The notes: generated by a model not told the origin, from the sequence alone. Shown: positions 14,796-23,930, numbered from the stretch's first letter. The stretch: 39,063 bases of DNA from CBFFRJ01 sp965644225 (GCF_965644225.1 NZ_CBFFRJ010000042.1:1-39063), one strand, 5' to 3'. A program made the numbers and translations.

Positions 14796-16243
14796 AAAAA
14801 ACGGTTATAGCTATTTTGATTGCCGCCGGACTGGCTGGCGCTGCGGGATACAGTATCGGGCGATGGCATGATATGCCGGCGCCAGGGGCAGACAACGCCG
14901 CGACGGCCGAACGAAAAGTACTCTACTGGTACGATCCCATGGTGCCGGGGCAGCGTTTTGATAAGCCGGGAAAATCACCCTTTATGGATATGCCGCTGGT
15001 CGCCCGTTACGCCGATGAAGGGAAAGAGGTGGAAGACGGGGTTGCGGTGAGTCCGCGTCAGCAACAAAACCTGGGTATGACCACGGCGAAGGTGGAAAAG
15101 CGGGTGCTGGCATCGGCATTCTCAGCTTTTGCTACCGTGACCACCGACGAGCGCGGCATTCAGACCGTTCCTTCCCCGGCCTCCGGAGTGGTGGAGAAGC
15201 TGTTTGTCCGCGCGCCGCAGCAGTGGGTACAAAAAGGCGAACCGCTGGCCCGGCTGTGGATCCCGCAGTGGACTGCCGCCCAGCAGGAGTATCTGGCCGT
15301 ACGTCAGCTTGGCGATGGCGCACTCACCAGGGCGGCCCGGGACAGACTGGCTCTGCAATTTATGCCTGAATCCATCATCCAGTTAGTGGAGCGCAGCGGC
15401 AAACCACAAACTCGCCTGACCCTGCGCGCAGAGCAGGCAGGCTATGTGGTGAAGCTGGACTCCCGCGAAGGCGCGCAGGTGGCCGCCACCCAGACGCTGT
15501 TTGAGCTTGCCAGCCTCGACCCGGTCTGGCTGGTGGTCGATTATCCGCAAACCCAGGCACAAACCTTAAGCGCCGGCAGCGAGATCCAGGCCACTTCCGT
15601 TAGCTGGCCAGGGGAGGTGTTCCACGGGCGGGTGAGCGAACTGTTACCGCAACTGGAAACCACAACCCGAACCCTTAAAGCGCGGGTGGTGCTGGAGAAT
15701 CCGCAGCAAAAGCTTAAGCCAGGCATGTTTCTGACCGTCTCCCAGGCCGACAGCGCTAAACAGCCCGCAGTTCTGGTGATGCCTGAAGAGGCGTTGATTG
15801 CCACCGGGGCCGCAAACCGGGTTCTGCTGGCAACCGGAGAGGGCCATTTTCAACCGCGCAGTGTGACCACTGGCAGAACGGCGCAGGGCTGGACAGAAGT
15901 GCTTTCCGGCTTGCAGGAGGGGGACGCGGTGGTGACTTCCGGACAGTTCCTGATCGACTCGGAGGCCAGCTTGCGCAGCGCCTTACCGGCGGCGTCGGTC
16001 GAGAAAAAAGCGCAACAGTATGAGAGTACCGGCGTGGTGAAAGCCATTGACGATGGATCCGTCACCCTGGCTCATCAACCTGTTCCCGCCCTTAACTGGG
16101 GCGCGATGACCATGGATTTCGCGCTAACCCGGCCGCAACCTGACATCAAAGTAGGTCAGTCGGTGATGTTCAGCTTTACCCTTGATGATGAACAAGGGGC
16201 GGTGATTACGCATCTGATGGCGAACGGGGAGGTGATGAAATGA
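14792..16243 (+). CDS. cusB: Periplasmic adaptor (membrane fusion protein) CusB with C-terminal CusF-like domain
   Basis: This 483-residue HlyD/CusB-family adaptor links the inner-membrane pump CusA to the channel CusC. Its N-terminal signal-anchor (1-20) is followed by a heavy-metal-binding segment, YWYDPMVPGQRFDKPGKSP then FMDM, with the copper-binding methionines M50, M65 and M67. Lipoyl/hairpin and beta-barrel domains come next (about 100-390). Residues 405-483 form an extra CusF-like domain with the full ligand set H428, W436, M439 and M441 (AHQPVPALNWGAMTM). SilB of Cupriavidus metallidurans is a known case of such a fusion. The ATG at 14792 has AGGAG 8 bases before it; an earlier in-frame start is inside cusC. 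It overlaps cusA by ATGA. Confidence 0.92.
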   Translation: MKKTVIAILIAAGLAGAAGYSIGRWHDMPAPGADNAATAERKVLYWYDPMVPGQRFDKPGKSPFMDMPLVARYADEGKEVEDGVAVSPRQQQNLGMTTAKVEKRVLASAFSAFATVTTDERGIQTVPSPASGVVEKLFVRAPQQWVQKGEPLARLWIPQWTAAQQEYLAVRQLGDGALTRAARDRLALQFMPESIIQLVERSGKPQTRLTLRAEQAGYVVKLDSREGAQVAATQTLFELASLDPVWLVVDYPQTQAQTLSAGSEIQATSVSWPGEVFHGRVSELLPQLETTTRTLKARVVLENPQQKLKPGMFLTVSQADSAKQPAVLVMPEEALIATGAANRVLLATGEGHFQPRSVTTGRTAQGWTEVLSGLQEGDAVVTSGQFLIDSEASLRSALPAASVEKKAQQYESTGVVKAIDDGSVTLAHQPVPALNWGAMTMDFALTRPQPDIKVGQSVMFSFTLDDEQGAVITHLMANGEVMK

Positions 16244-19200
16244 TTGCTGCCATTATTCGCGCCTCACTGCGTAATCGTCTGTTGATCCTGCTGGCGGCGC
16301 TGGTGCTGATGGGCTGGGGGATCTGGTCGGTACAGCGCGCGCCGCTTGATGCGCTGCCTGATTTGTCGGACGTGCAGGTGATTATTCGCGCCAGCTATCC
16401 GGGAAAAGCGCCGCAAATTATTGAGAACCAGGTGACCTATCCCCTGACTACCGCAATGCTCTCAGTGCCGGGTGCCAAAACGGTGCGCGGCTATTCGATG
16501 TTTGGCGATGCCTATGTCTATGTGTTGTTTGACGATGACACCGATCTCTACTGGGCGCGATCAAGGGTGCTGGAAAACCTCAGTCAGATCCAGTCAGCGC
16601 TGCCCGCTGGGGTCAATGTTGCTCTGGGACCGGACGCCACCGGCGTGGGCTGGATTTACGAGTACGCACTGATTGACCGGAGCGGCAAACATAATCTTGC
16701 CGATCTGCGCGCCTTGCAGGACTGGACGCTGAAATTTGAGCTCAAAACGGTGCCTGATGTGGCGGAGGTGGCGAGTGTCGGGGGAATGGTGCGGCAGTAC
16801 CAGATCGTGGCGGATCCGCAAAAAATGCGGGCGCTTAATATCACCCATGAGCAACTGGTCACGGCGGTTCAGTAGGCCAATCAGGAGAGCGGCGGGGCGC
16901 TGCTGGAGATGGGCGAAGCGGAATTTATGCTGCGTACTACCGGTTATCTCCACACCCTTGATGATTTTCGCCAGATTGTGGTGACCAGCCGTGATGGCGT
17001 GCCGGTGATGCTTTCAGATATCGCCAGCGTGCGCCTGGGGCCAGAGCTGCGCCGCGGGGTGGCGGAATATAACGGTGAGGGCGAAGTTGCGGGCGGCATC
17101 ATTGTGATGCGCTATGGCAAGAATGCCCTGCAAACCATCCACGGGGTAAAAGAGAAACTCCAGGCGGTGCAGAAAACGCTGCCGGCAGGGGTTGAGATTG
17201 TGCCGGTCTATGACCGATCAACGCTGATTGAGCATGCCGTTGAGACCTTGACCCACAAGCTTATCGAAGAGTTTATTGTGGTGGCACTGGTTTGTACCCT
17301 GTTCCTGTTCCATTTTCGTTCTGCTCTGGTGGCCATTGTCTCCCTGCCGCTTGGCATCCTCGGTGCGTTTATCGTGATGCACTATCAGGGGATTAATGCC
17401 AACATCATGTCGCTGGGGGGAATTGCCATTGCCATTGGCGCGATGGTGGATGCGGCGATTGTGATGATTGAAAACATGCATAAAGTCATTGAGCAGTGGC
17501 GGCATGACAATCCCGGGCGTCAGCTTACCTCTGGCGACTACTGGCGCTTGTCGGAGCAGGCGGCGGTGGAAGTGGGACCGGCGCTGTTTTGCAGCCTGCT
17601 TATCATCACCCTGTCCTTTATTCCGGTCTTTTCACTGGAGGCGCAGGAAGGGCGGATGTTCTCCCCGCTGGCCTTCACCAAGACCTGGGCGATGGCGGTG
17701 GCGGCAGGGCTGGGGATAACCCTGGTGCCGGTTTTGATGGGGCTGTTTATCCGCGGCAGGATCCCCGATGAGAAAGCCAACCCGATCAACCGTTTTTTGA
17801 TTCGCCTGTATGAGCCGCTGCTGGACAGAGTTTTAAGCTGGCCAAAAGCCACGCTGGGGCTGGCATTGCTGCTCCTGCTGGTCACCCTATGGCCGCTCAG
17901 TCGGTTGGGCAGTGAATTTATGCCGCCGCTTAATGAGGGGGATCTGCTCTATATGCCTTCGACGCTGCCGGGAATTTCGGCGCGCGAAGCAGGGCGGCTG
18001 TTACAACAAACCGACAGGCTGATTAAAACCGTACCGGAAGTGGAAAGCGTGTTCGGTAAAGCGGGCAGGGCGGAGAGTGCGACCGATCCCGCGCCGCTGA
18101 CGATGCTCGAAACCACCATTCGCTTTAAGCCCCGTGACCAGTGGCGGCCAGGTATGACGCCGGACAAGCTGGTGGATGAGCTGGATAAAACCGTGAGTAT
18201 TCCTGGTATTGCGAATGTGTGGGTGCCGCCGATTCGTAACCGCCTGGATATGCTGGCAACAGGGATTAAAAGTCCGGTTGGGATCAAAGTGAACGGCAAT
18301 AATATTGCTGATATTGAACGGGTGGCCCAGCATATCGAGCAGGTGGTCAAAACGGTTCCCGGCGTGACTTCCGCACTGGCTGAAAGGCTGTCGGGCGGGC
18401 GCTATGTGGATATCAATATTAATCGTCAGCAGGCCGCGCGTTATGGGGTGTCGGTTAAAGAGCTGCAGTCACTGGTCGCCACGCTTGTGGGCGGCGAAAA
18501 CGTGGGTGAAGTATTGCAGGGGCGCGAGCGTTTCCCGATCAATATTCGCTATCCCCGTGAGCTGCGCGAAAACGTTGAGGATTTACGTTCGCTTCCGGTG
18601 ATCGCTGAAAATGGTAGCCAGGTCGCGCTCGGTGATTTAGCGGATATTGTGGTCAGCGAAGGACCGCCGATGTTGAAAAGCGAGAATGCGCGCTTATCAA
18701 ACTGGATATATGTCGACCTGCGTGGGCGGGATCTGAAATCGGCGGTGGATGAAATGCAACAGCGGGTTGCTGAGCAGGTCCAGCTTCCCCAGGGCGTGAC
18801 GCTTTCATGGTCCGGGCAGTTTGAATATCTTGAGCGCGCCAGTGCGAAATTGAAAATTGTTTTGCCGGTCACTCTGCTGATTATATTCGTGTTGTTGTTC
18901 ATTACCTTCAGGCGTATTTCCGATACGCTGTTAATTATGGGTACGCTACCATTTTCATTAATTGGCGGGGTCTGGTTACTGTGGTTGCTGGGATATAACC
19001 TGTCGGTGGCGGGTGCCGTGGGCTTTATTGCTCTGGCGGGCGTGGCGGCCGAATTTGGGGTGATCATGGTGCTGTATTTAAATCATGCGCTGGATAAATA
19101 TCGTAAGCTCGATCCTGAAGGCGGGCATCAGATGTTGCGACGGGCAATACACGAAGGCGCGGTATTGCGTGTTCGCCCTAAAGTGATGACGGTTGCCACC

Positions 19201-19359
19201 ATTATGGCGGGTTTATTACCGATTATGTGGGGCGGCGGGAGTGGCTCTGAAGTGATGAGCCGTATTGCGGCTCCGATGATTGGCGGAATGGTGACTGCGC
19301 CCTTGCTTTCACTGTTTGTGATCCCTGCGGTGTATGAACTTCTGCATCGCCAACGCTAA
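16240..19359 (+). pseudogene. cusA: HME-RND pump cusA, interrupted by one in-frame TAG
   Basis: This inner-membrane proton-driven Cu(I)/Ag(I) pump is interrupted. The full frame is 1039 sense and stop codons with one internal TAG at codon 212 (16873-16875), in the sequence VTAVQ-stop-ANQESGG. Everything else is intact. It retains the N-terminal membrane segment with RAPLDALPDLSDVQV, TM4 with GAMVDAAIVMIEN (the proton-relay Asp), DLLYMPSTLPGIS, the periplasmic GGRYVDININ and PMLKSENA segments, and TM10-12 to RIAAPMIGGMVTAPLLSLF. Termination at 212 would leave only TM1 and part of the periplasmic domain. A possible restart ATG at 16909 has a poorly spaced GGAG. So it is either non-functional or dependent on readthrough. 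Its ATG overlaps the cusB stop. Confidence 0.9.
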
Positions 19360-19367
19360 AAATGACA

Positions 19368-19385
19368 GCGCCTGTCAGCAGGCGC
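19368..19385 (+). terminator. Stem-loop after cusA
   Basis: The perfect stem GCGCCTG / CAGGCGC with loop TCAG lies 8 bp after the cusA stop. There is no clear T-run, so it may be a weak terminator or a 3' stability hairpin. Confidence 0.45.
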
Positions 19386-19523
19386 CGTTATCCAGGTCGA
19401 ACATTTATTGACCAGTGAGGAAATGACGGGACAAACAGTAGATTCGAACAAACTTCGCGACATTTATCACTTTTTGATGAATAACGACTGGACAAAAGTC
19501 TCTACAATTGTTGTACTGTCACT

Positions 19524-19547
19524 CGACACAGCATTTGTGTCGTTTTT
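19524..19547 (+). promoter_or_regulatory. Terminator-like hairpin in the cspE leader
   Basis: A perfect 7-bp stem (CGACACA at 19524-19530, TGTGTCG at 19536-19542) with loop GCATT is followed directly by TTTTT. It ends 18 bases before the cspE ATG and just before the AAGG ribosome-binding site. It lies within the probable leader downstream of a TACAAT -10-like element (19503-19508). It looks like an attenuator. Csp proteins are known RNA-hairpin melters and antiterminators, so autoregulation is possible. Confidence 0.6.
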
Positions 19548-19565
19548 CATGTAAAGGTAATATTG

Positions 19566-19775
19566 ATGTCTAAGATTAAAGGTAACGTTAAGTGGTTTAA
19601 TGAGTCCAAAGGATTCGGTTTCATTACTCCGGAAGATGGCAGCAAAGACGTGTTCGTACACTTCTCTGCAATCCAGAGCAATGGTTTCAAAACTCTGGCT
19701 GAAGGTCAGCGTGTAGAGTTCGAAATCACTAACGGTGCCAAAGGTCCTTCTGCTGCTAACGTGATGCCTATCTAA
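19566..19775 (+). CDS. cspE: Cold-shock-family RNA chaperone CspE
   Basis: This 69-residue OB-fold cold-shock domain has RNP1 (KGFGFI at about 15-20) and RNP2 (VFVHF at about 28-32). It is nearly identical to E. coli CspE apart from the C-terminus (NVMPI). It is expressed at normal temperature, binds single-stranded RNA and DNA, melts hairpins and acts as a transcription antiterminator. A TTG lies immediately before the ATG, but the ATG at 19566 gives the standard length, with AAAGG 8-12 bases upstream. Confidence 0.96.
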   Translation: MSKIKGNVKWFNESKGFGFITPEDGSKDVFVHFSAIQSNGFKTLAEGQRVEFEITNGAKGPSAANVMPI

Positions 19776-19797
19776 GTTAGCAATAAGACAGAATTTC

Positions 19798-19825
19798 AAA
19801 ACCCGCTGAAAAGCGGGTTTTTTTT
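19798..19825. terminator. Terminator between cspE and crcB
   Basis: The 10-bp stem AAAACCCGCT / AGCGGGTTTT with a GAAA tetraloop and eight consecutive T's can serve the convergent genes in both directions. Confidence 0.92.
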
Positions 19826-19829
19826 GCCC

Positions 19830-20213
19830 TTAATTTGCATTCGCGCTGGAAATCAGCCAAAACGCGAATGCGGTCATGGCAAATGATCCCAGCAGATTCA
19901 CTGCCACATTCAGCAATGCCCAGCCGGCACGCCCTTCCTGAAGCAGGAACACCACCTCGGCGGAAAAGGTGGAAAAGGTGGTTAAGCCGCCGCAGAATCC
20001 CGTCGTCAGCAACACTTTCCAAATCGGGTCAATATTGGTCATCCGGTTGAACCAGGCCAGCCCCAGGCCAATAATAAAAGCGCCAATTAAATTCGCTGCC
20101 AGCGTGCCCATTGGAATGGCATGATGGGCGGGGTTGAGCTTCATACTGAGCGCCCAACGCGCGACGCTACCCGTGCCACCGCCGATAAAGACCGCCAAAA
20201 GAAGTTGTAACAC
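19830..20213 (-). CDS. crcB: Fluoride ion channel CrcB/Fluc
   Basis: This 127-residue small inner-membrane protein has four hydrophobic segments and works as an antiparallel dimer exporting fluoride. The characteristic GGGTGSVARW near the N-terminus, NLIGAFIIG, and the fluoride-path TTGFCGGLTTFSTFSAE segment with its paired phenylalanines are all present. It starts with GTG (20211-20213), supported by AGGA 7 bases upstream and by the E. coli N-terminus. I saw no fluoride riboswitch in the short upstream region. Confidence 0.95.
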   Translation of the reverse strand: MLQLLLAVFIGGGTGSVARWALSMKLNPAHHAIPMGTLAANLIGAFIIGLGLAWFNRMTNIDPIWKVLLTTGFCGGLTTFSTFSAEVVFLLQEGRAGWALLNVAVNLLGSFAMTAFAFWLISSANAN

Positions 20214-20303
20214 CGTGAAATCCTGTTATTTGATTTACCTGAGTGACGAGTGTAGCGCCGAAGCAGCCGCCAGGCTATGTCGGCATTTACAGGAGAGAGA
20301 AAG

Positions 20304-21092
20304 ATGATTGTTGCAGCAGGACAGTTTGTGGTGACTCCGGACTGGCGAACGAATGCCGAAACCTGTGTGGGCTTAATGGCCCGTGCCGCAGCGCAAAATG
20401 CGTCATTGCTGGTACTGCCGGAGGCGTTACTGGCGCGCGACGATAATGATCCGCATATGTCGGTAAAATCCGCTCAGTCGCTTGATGGCGAATATCTGCG
20501 TATTCTTCTGGCAGAAAGCCAGCGTAATGTGCTGACAACGGTACTGACCATTCACGTCCCCTCGACAGCAGGCCGCGCGGTGAACACGCTGGTGGTGCTG
20601 CGGGCCGGGAAGATCATTGCGCATTACGCCAAATTGCACCTCTACGATGCCTTTAACATGCAGGAGTCTGCCCGGGTGGACTCTGGTGATAACATCGCCC
20701 CCGTCATTGACGTCGACGGCCTGAAGGTTGGGTTGATGACCTGCTATGATTTACGCTTTCCTGAGCTGGCGATGCGGCTGGCCCTTGAAGGCGCGGAGCT
20801 ATTGATTCTCCCCGCTGCCTGGGTGCGTGGGCCGCTTAAAGAACAGCACTGGGCGACGTTGCTGGCGGCCCGCGCTCTGGATACCACCTGCTACGTGGTG
20901 GCTGCCGGTGAGTGCGGCAATAAAAATATCGGGCAGAGCCGGATTATTGATCCCCAGGGCGTGACCCTCGCCGCGGCAGCGGAAGCGCCGCAGTTAATCT
21001 GCGCTGAGGTCACAAAAGCACGGCTTGAGCAGACCCGGGAGGCATTGCCGGTTCTGCGCAACCGCCGCTTCGCCATGCCGGTGCTGAAGTGA
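20304..21092 (+). CDS. ybeM: Nitrilase-family amidase YbeM (deaminated glutathione amidase type)
   Basis: This carbon-nitrogen hydrolase of 262 residues has the complete catalytic triad: E40 in LVLPEALL, K110 in HYAKLHLYDAF and C147 in LMTCYDLRFPE. The Nit1/YbeM group removes the amide from deaminated glutathione formed by transaminase side reactions, so it acts as a metabolite-repair enzyme. A start 27 bases upstream is possible, but the ATG at 20304 follows AGGAGAG with good spacing. It lies between crcB and tatE as in E. coli. Substrate is inferred from the family. Confidence 0.88.
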   Translation: MIVAAGQFVVTPDWRTNAETCVGLMARAAAQNASLLVLPEALLARDDNDPHMSVKSAQSLDGEYLRILLAESQRNVLTTVLTIHVPSTAGRAVNTLVVLRAGKIIAHYAKLHLYDAFNMQESARVDSGDNIAPVIDVDGLKVGLMTCYDLRFPELAMRLALEGAELLILPAAWVRGPLKEQHWATLLAARALDTTCYVVAAGECGNKNIGQSRIIDPQGVTLAAAAEAPQLICAEVTKARLEQTREALPVLRNRRFAMPVLK

Positions 21093-21219
21093 TGTTTTAT
21101 TACGCAATGCTTGATTCATCTCGTTACAGATTGTTATTGTGTGCGCGTGCCGGATGACCGTTAATTACGTCAGGGTATAATGATGCGATATGCTGTGTGT
21201 TTTATGAAAGAAGGTATCT

Positions 21220-21423
21220 ATGGGTGAGATTAGTATTACCAAACTGCTGGTGGTGGCCGCACTGGTCGTTCTGCTGTTTGGTACCAAAAAACTGCGTACG
21301 CTGGGCGGCGATCTGGGCACGGCCATCAAAGGCTTTAAAAAAGCGATGAACGATGATGATACCGCGGCAAAGAAAACCACTGACGATAACGTCACGGCAG
21401 AGAAGCTTTCTCATAAAGAGTAA
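21220..21423 (+). CDS. tatE: Sec-independent translocase subunit TatE
   Basis: This 67-residue TatA-family protein has an N-terminal membrane helix (about 6-20) and the FGTKKLRTLGGDLGTAIKGFKKAM amphipathic segment (given in part). A charged tail ends LSHKE as in E. coli TatE. It is a minor TatA paralogue that takes part in the twin-arginine translocation pore. It has AAGGT upstream of the ATG and a strong terminator after the stop. Confidence 0.96.
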   Translation: MGEISITKLLVVAALVVLLFGTKKLRTLGGDLGTAIKGFKKAMNDDDTAAKKTTDDNVTAEKLSHKE

Positions 21424-21440
21424 GTCGCTCTGACAGGATA

Positions 21441-21470
21441 AAAAAAACCGGCGCATGGCCGGTTTTTTTG
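21441..21470. terminator. Terminator between tatE and lipA
   Basis: The stem CCGGC / GCCGG, extended by seven A-T pairs, gives long A and T tracts on both sides of a GCATG loop. It acts in both directions for the convergent genes. Confidence 0.9.
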
Positions 21471-21497
21471 TCTCAAGTGTAATCAGATATTACACCT

Positions 21498-22463
21498 TTA
21501 TTTTACTTCAATACCTTTTGCCTGCAGGTCTGCATGGTAAGAAGAGCGGACGAACGGGCCGCAGGCTGCATGGGTAAAGCCCATTGCCAGCGCTTCTTCT
21601 TTCATTTCATCAAACTCTTCCGGGCTGACGTAGCGTTGTACCGGTAAATGGTGACGGCTTGGCTGCAGATACTGCCCCAGCGTCAGCATGGTGACGCCGT
21701 GGCGACGCAGGTCGCGCATTACTTCCACGATTTCCGCATTGGTTTCGCCTAAACCCACCATCAGACCCGATTTGGTCGGGATATGCGGATGTGCTTCTTT
21801 AAAGCGTTCCAGCAGCTTCAGAGACCAGTTGTAATCGGCGCCCGGACGCACCTGGCGATAAACACGCGGCACGTTCTCGAGGTTGTGGTTAAACACATCC
21901 GGTGGCGTTGCGGTGAGGATATCCAGCGCGCGATCCATACGTCCACGGAAGTCCGGAACGAGGGTTTCGATTTTAATGGTCGGGCTTTTCTCACGGATAG
22001 CCGTAATGCAGTCAGCAAAGTGCTGAGCGCCGCCATCGCGCAGGTCATCACGGTCAACAGAGGTGATAACCACATAACGCAGGGCCATATCAGCAATGGT
22101 CTGCGCCAGTTTGACGGGCTCATTGGCATCCGGGGTGACAGGACGACCGTGTGCCACATCGCAGAACGGACAACGACGCGTACAGATAGCGCCGAGGATC
22201 ATAAAGGTTGCCGTACCGTGGTTGAAACACTCAGCAAGGTTAGGGCAGGACGCCTCTTCGCAAACAGAATGCAGCCCGTTTTTGCGCATGGCTGCTTTAA
22301 TGCCCTGAATACGGGAAGAGTCAGCCGGAAGTTTTATTTTCATCCATTCCGGTTTTCTCAACAGGGCTTCTCGCTCTGTTGCCACGTTTTTAACCGGGAT
22401 AAGAGCCATTTTATCGGCATCGCGGTACTTAACACCGCGTTCCATCACAATGGGTTTACTCAT
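21498..22463 (-). CDS. lipA: Lipoyl synthase
   Basis: This radical-SAM enzyme inserts two sulfurs into octanoyl groups on lipoyl domains. It has 321 residues, the E. coli length. The auxiliary 4Fe-4S cluster ligands C68, C73 and C79 are in CEEASCPNLAEC. The radical-SAM CxxxCxxC is C94, C98 and C101 in CTRRCPFC. The C-terminal RSSYHADLQA supplies the conserved serine. It acts after LipB, whose gene lies further upstream beyond ybeF. A TATACT -10-like element lies on the minus strand at 22555-22560. Confidence 0.97.
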   Translation of the reverse strand: MSKPIVMERGVKYRDADKMALIPVKNVATEREALLRKPEWMKIKLPADSSRIQGIKAAMRKNGLHSVCEEASCPNLAECFNHGTATFMILGAICTRRCPFCDVAHGRPVTPDANEPVKLAQTIADMALRYVVITSVDRDDLRDGGAQHFADCITAIREKSPTIKIETLVPDFRGRMDRALDILTATPPDVFNHNLENVPRVYRQVRPGADYNWSLKLLERFKEAHPHIPTKSGLMVGLGETNAEIVEVMRDLRRHGVTMLTLGQYLQPSRHHLPVQRYVSPEEFDEMKEEALAMGFTHAACGPFVRSSYHADLQAKGIEVK

Positions 22464-22672
22464 AGCGTGCGTGTTCCAGTTGCGGATAACGAAGTAAGTG
22501 ATTCAATTCAAGGGAATGTTGTATTTATCAACTATTTTTGAATTCACGGCGTGCAGTATAGCATTGATGGAGGGGAGAAAGCAGCCTGACAACGGGGCAA
22601 AATGTAAAATAGTTGTTGTTTTGTGCCAAATGCCCAGAGAGCATTAGCCGTTTTGCCAGGCTGAGTAATACC

Positions 22673-23626
22673 TTAAAACGCGCGTCGAATAACGTTGATC
22701 ACATTTTCAAGCACCGGGTCTCGCAAGCTCAACTTGTTGTAATACAGAGAAATATCAAGTCGTTCATTGCTTACAGGTGGGAAATCTATCTCGGCTAATG
22801 GCCAACAAGCGCTGAATAATTTAAACAATCGCGTTGGCATCAATCCGAGCATATCACTGTTACCGATCAGTGCTGCGATAGTAAACATATTGTAACTGCT
22901 AAAACTTATCTGCCGCTCCGGAAACAGGTCCTGAACGCGCTGGCGCAATCCGCTGAGGTTTTGTCCTTCCAGCATCAGAAGCGTATGGTCGTAATGCTGC
23001 AAAACATCTTCGTTGATGGCGGAACGCAGGCAGGGGTGTCCTTGTTGGCAGACCAGCATCAATCTGTCCGTGTAGAGCGCATGATGGTTGAGGGTTCTGG
23101 CCGTTGGGATCGTCGTATCAATGATCAGGTCGGTCTGAAACTGACTGAGCTGGTTTTCCGCATCATGGATTGGGATATTGCGCATCAGTAAATGCGGTGC
23201 GACCTCTTTAATCGCCTTCCAGATAACAGGAATAACAATTGCGCCCAGTGAGGGCGGCGTGCCTATAGTAATGGTGCGCTGTTTGTCATAGCTACCTGTT
23301 AAATCCAGAGCGCCAAGAATCGACTCCAGTCCCTGACTAATATATTCATGCAGATGCGGGGCATAGGCGGTTGGCGTGACGCCTTGTCCTTTTCTGATAA
23401 ATAGCGGGTCAGGAAAGATTGTTCGCAATTTTTGAATAGACTGACTAATTGCAGAAGGCGTCAGATTAAGCACTTTAGCTGCATTTACTATCCCTTTTTG
23501 CACATATACGGCCTCAAAAATAGTCAATAGATTGAGGTCTATATTGCGTAATGTGCGGAAGATTTGTGGCTTGTCTTCTTCGGGACGTTCAGTAATTCGC
23601 TGTTCCGACGGGTGATTATAATCCAC
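22673..23626 (-). CDS. ybeF: LysR-type transcriptional regulator YbeF
   Basis: This 317-residue LTTR has an N-terminal winged helix-turn-helix (LRNIDLNLLTIFEAVYVQKG..., AAKVLNLTPSAISQSIQKLR, about 24-85). A substrate-binding effector domain follows. Length and layout match E. coli YbeF, and its targets are unknown to me. The start is GTG (23624-23626) with GGAG 8-11 bases before it. It sits between lipA and lipB on the same strand, as in E. coli. Divergence from E. coli YbeF appears greater in the effector half than for neighbouring proteins. Confidence 0.9.
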   Translation of the reverse strand: MDYNHPSEQRITERPEEDKPQIFRTLRNIDLNLLTIFEAVYVQKGIVNAAKVLNLTPSAISQSIQKLRTIFPDPLFIRKGQGVTPTAYAPHLHEYISQGLESILGALDLTGSYDKQRTITIGTPPSLGAIVIPVIWKAIKEVAPHLLMRNIPIHDAENQLSQFQTDLIIDTTIPTARTLNHHALYTDRLMLVCQQGHPCLRSAINEDVLQHYDHTLLMLEGQNLSGLRQRVQDLFPERQISFSSYNMFTIAALIGNSDMLGLMPTRLFKLFSACWPLAEIDFPPVSNERLDISLYYNKLSLRDPVLENVINVIRRAF

Positions 23627-23930
23627 GCTTCTACTCCGTAATCATTCGGTATGTGAATGATAGTTGAATTTATTTTTATGGTGATGAATTACAGGAGGTG
23701 CTTTTCCATCGCATCTCATCATTATGGATGTTTTTCAGGAAGATGCTGCATCCGGTGCATAAAATTAATCTTCATGAAAACAAATCAACGGACCAGAATT
23801 GTACATATGGTGATAAATAATCCAAAACGGACAATGAAAAAAAGAAAATATATTTTCAGATGTAAAGATTACGGGCGGGAATAAATAAAACGACGGCCTG
23901 ACCGGATGGCAGGCCGCAAGAGATCATTTA
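23627..23930. other. 304-bp AT-rich gap between lipB and ybeF
   Basis: This gap holds the presumed ybeF promoter region and the lipB terminator at its right end. A 75-codon + strand frame inside it has no ribosome-binding site, family motifs or codon bias and is not called. I see nothing else. Confidence 0.5.
23894..23916 (-). terminator. Terminator of lipB
   Basis: The 7-bp stem CGGCCTG / CAGGCCG is followed on the minus strand by TCGTTTTATTTATT. Confidence 0.75.

Noticed and set aside
16909..19359. Separate 816-residue cusA2 gene starting at the ATG after the amber codon
   Set aside because: It is in the same frame as the first 211 codons, joins them seamlessly at the family level, and the ATG has GGAG directly abutting it. 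It is the remainder of cusA rather than an independent gene.
20214..20303. Fluoride (crcB-motif) riboswitch before crcB
   Set aside because: The short leader lacks the conserved pseudoknot segments. Only a ribosome-binding site for the GTG start is visible.
23657..23884. 75-codon + strand frame between ybeF and lipB
   Set aside because: It has no ribosome-binding site, a mixed Cys/Arg/Ile-rich composition and no family motif. It lies in an AT-rich promoter gap and looks like a chance frame.
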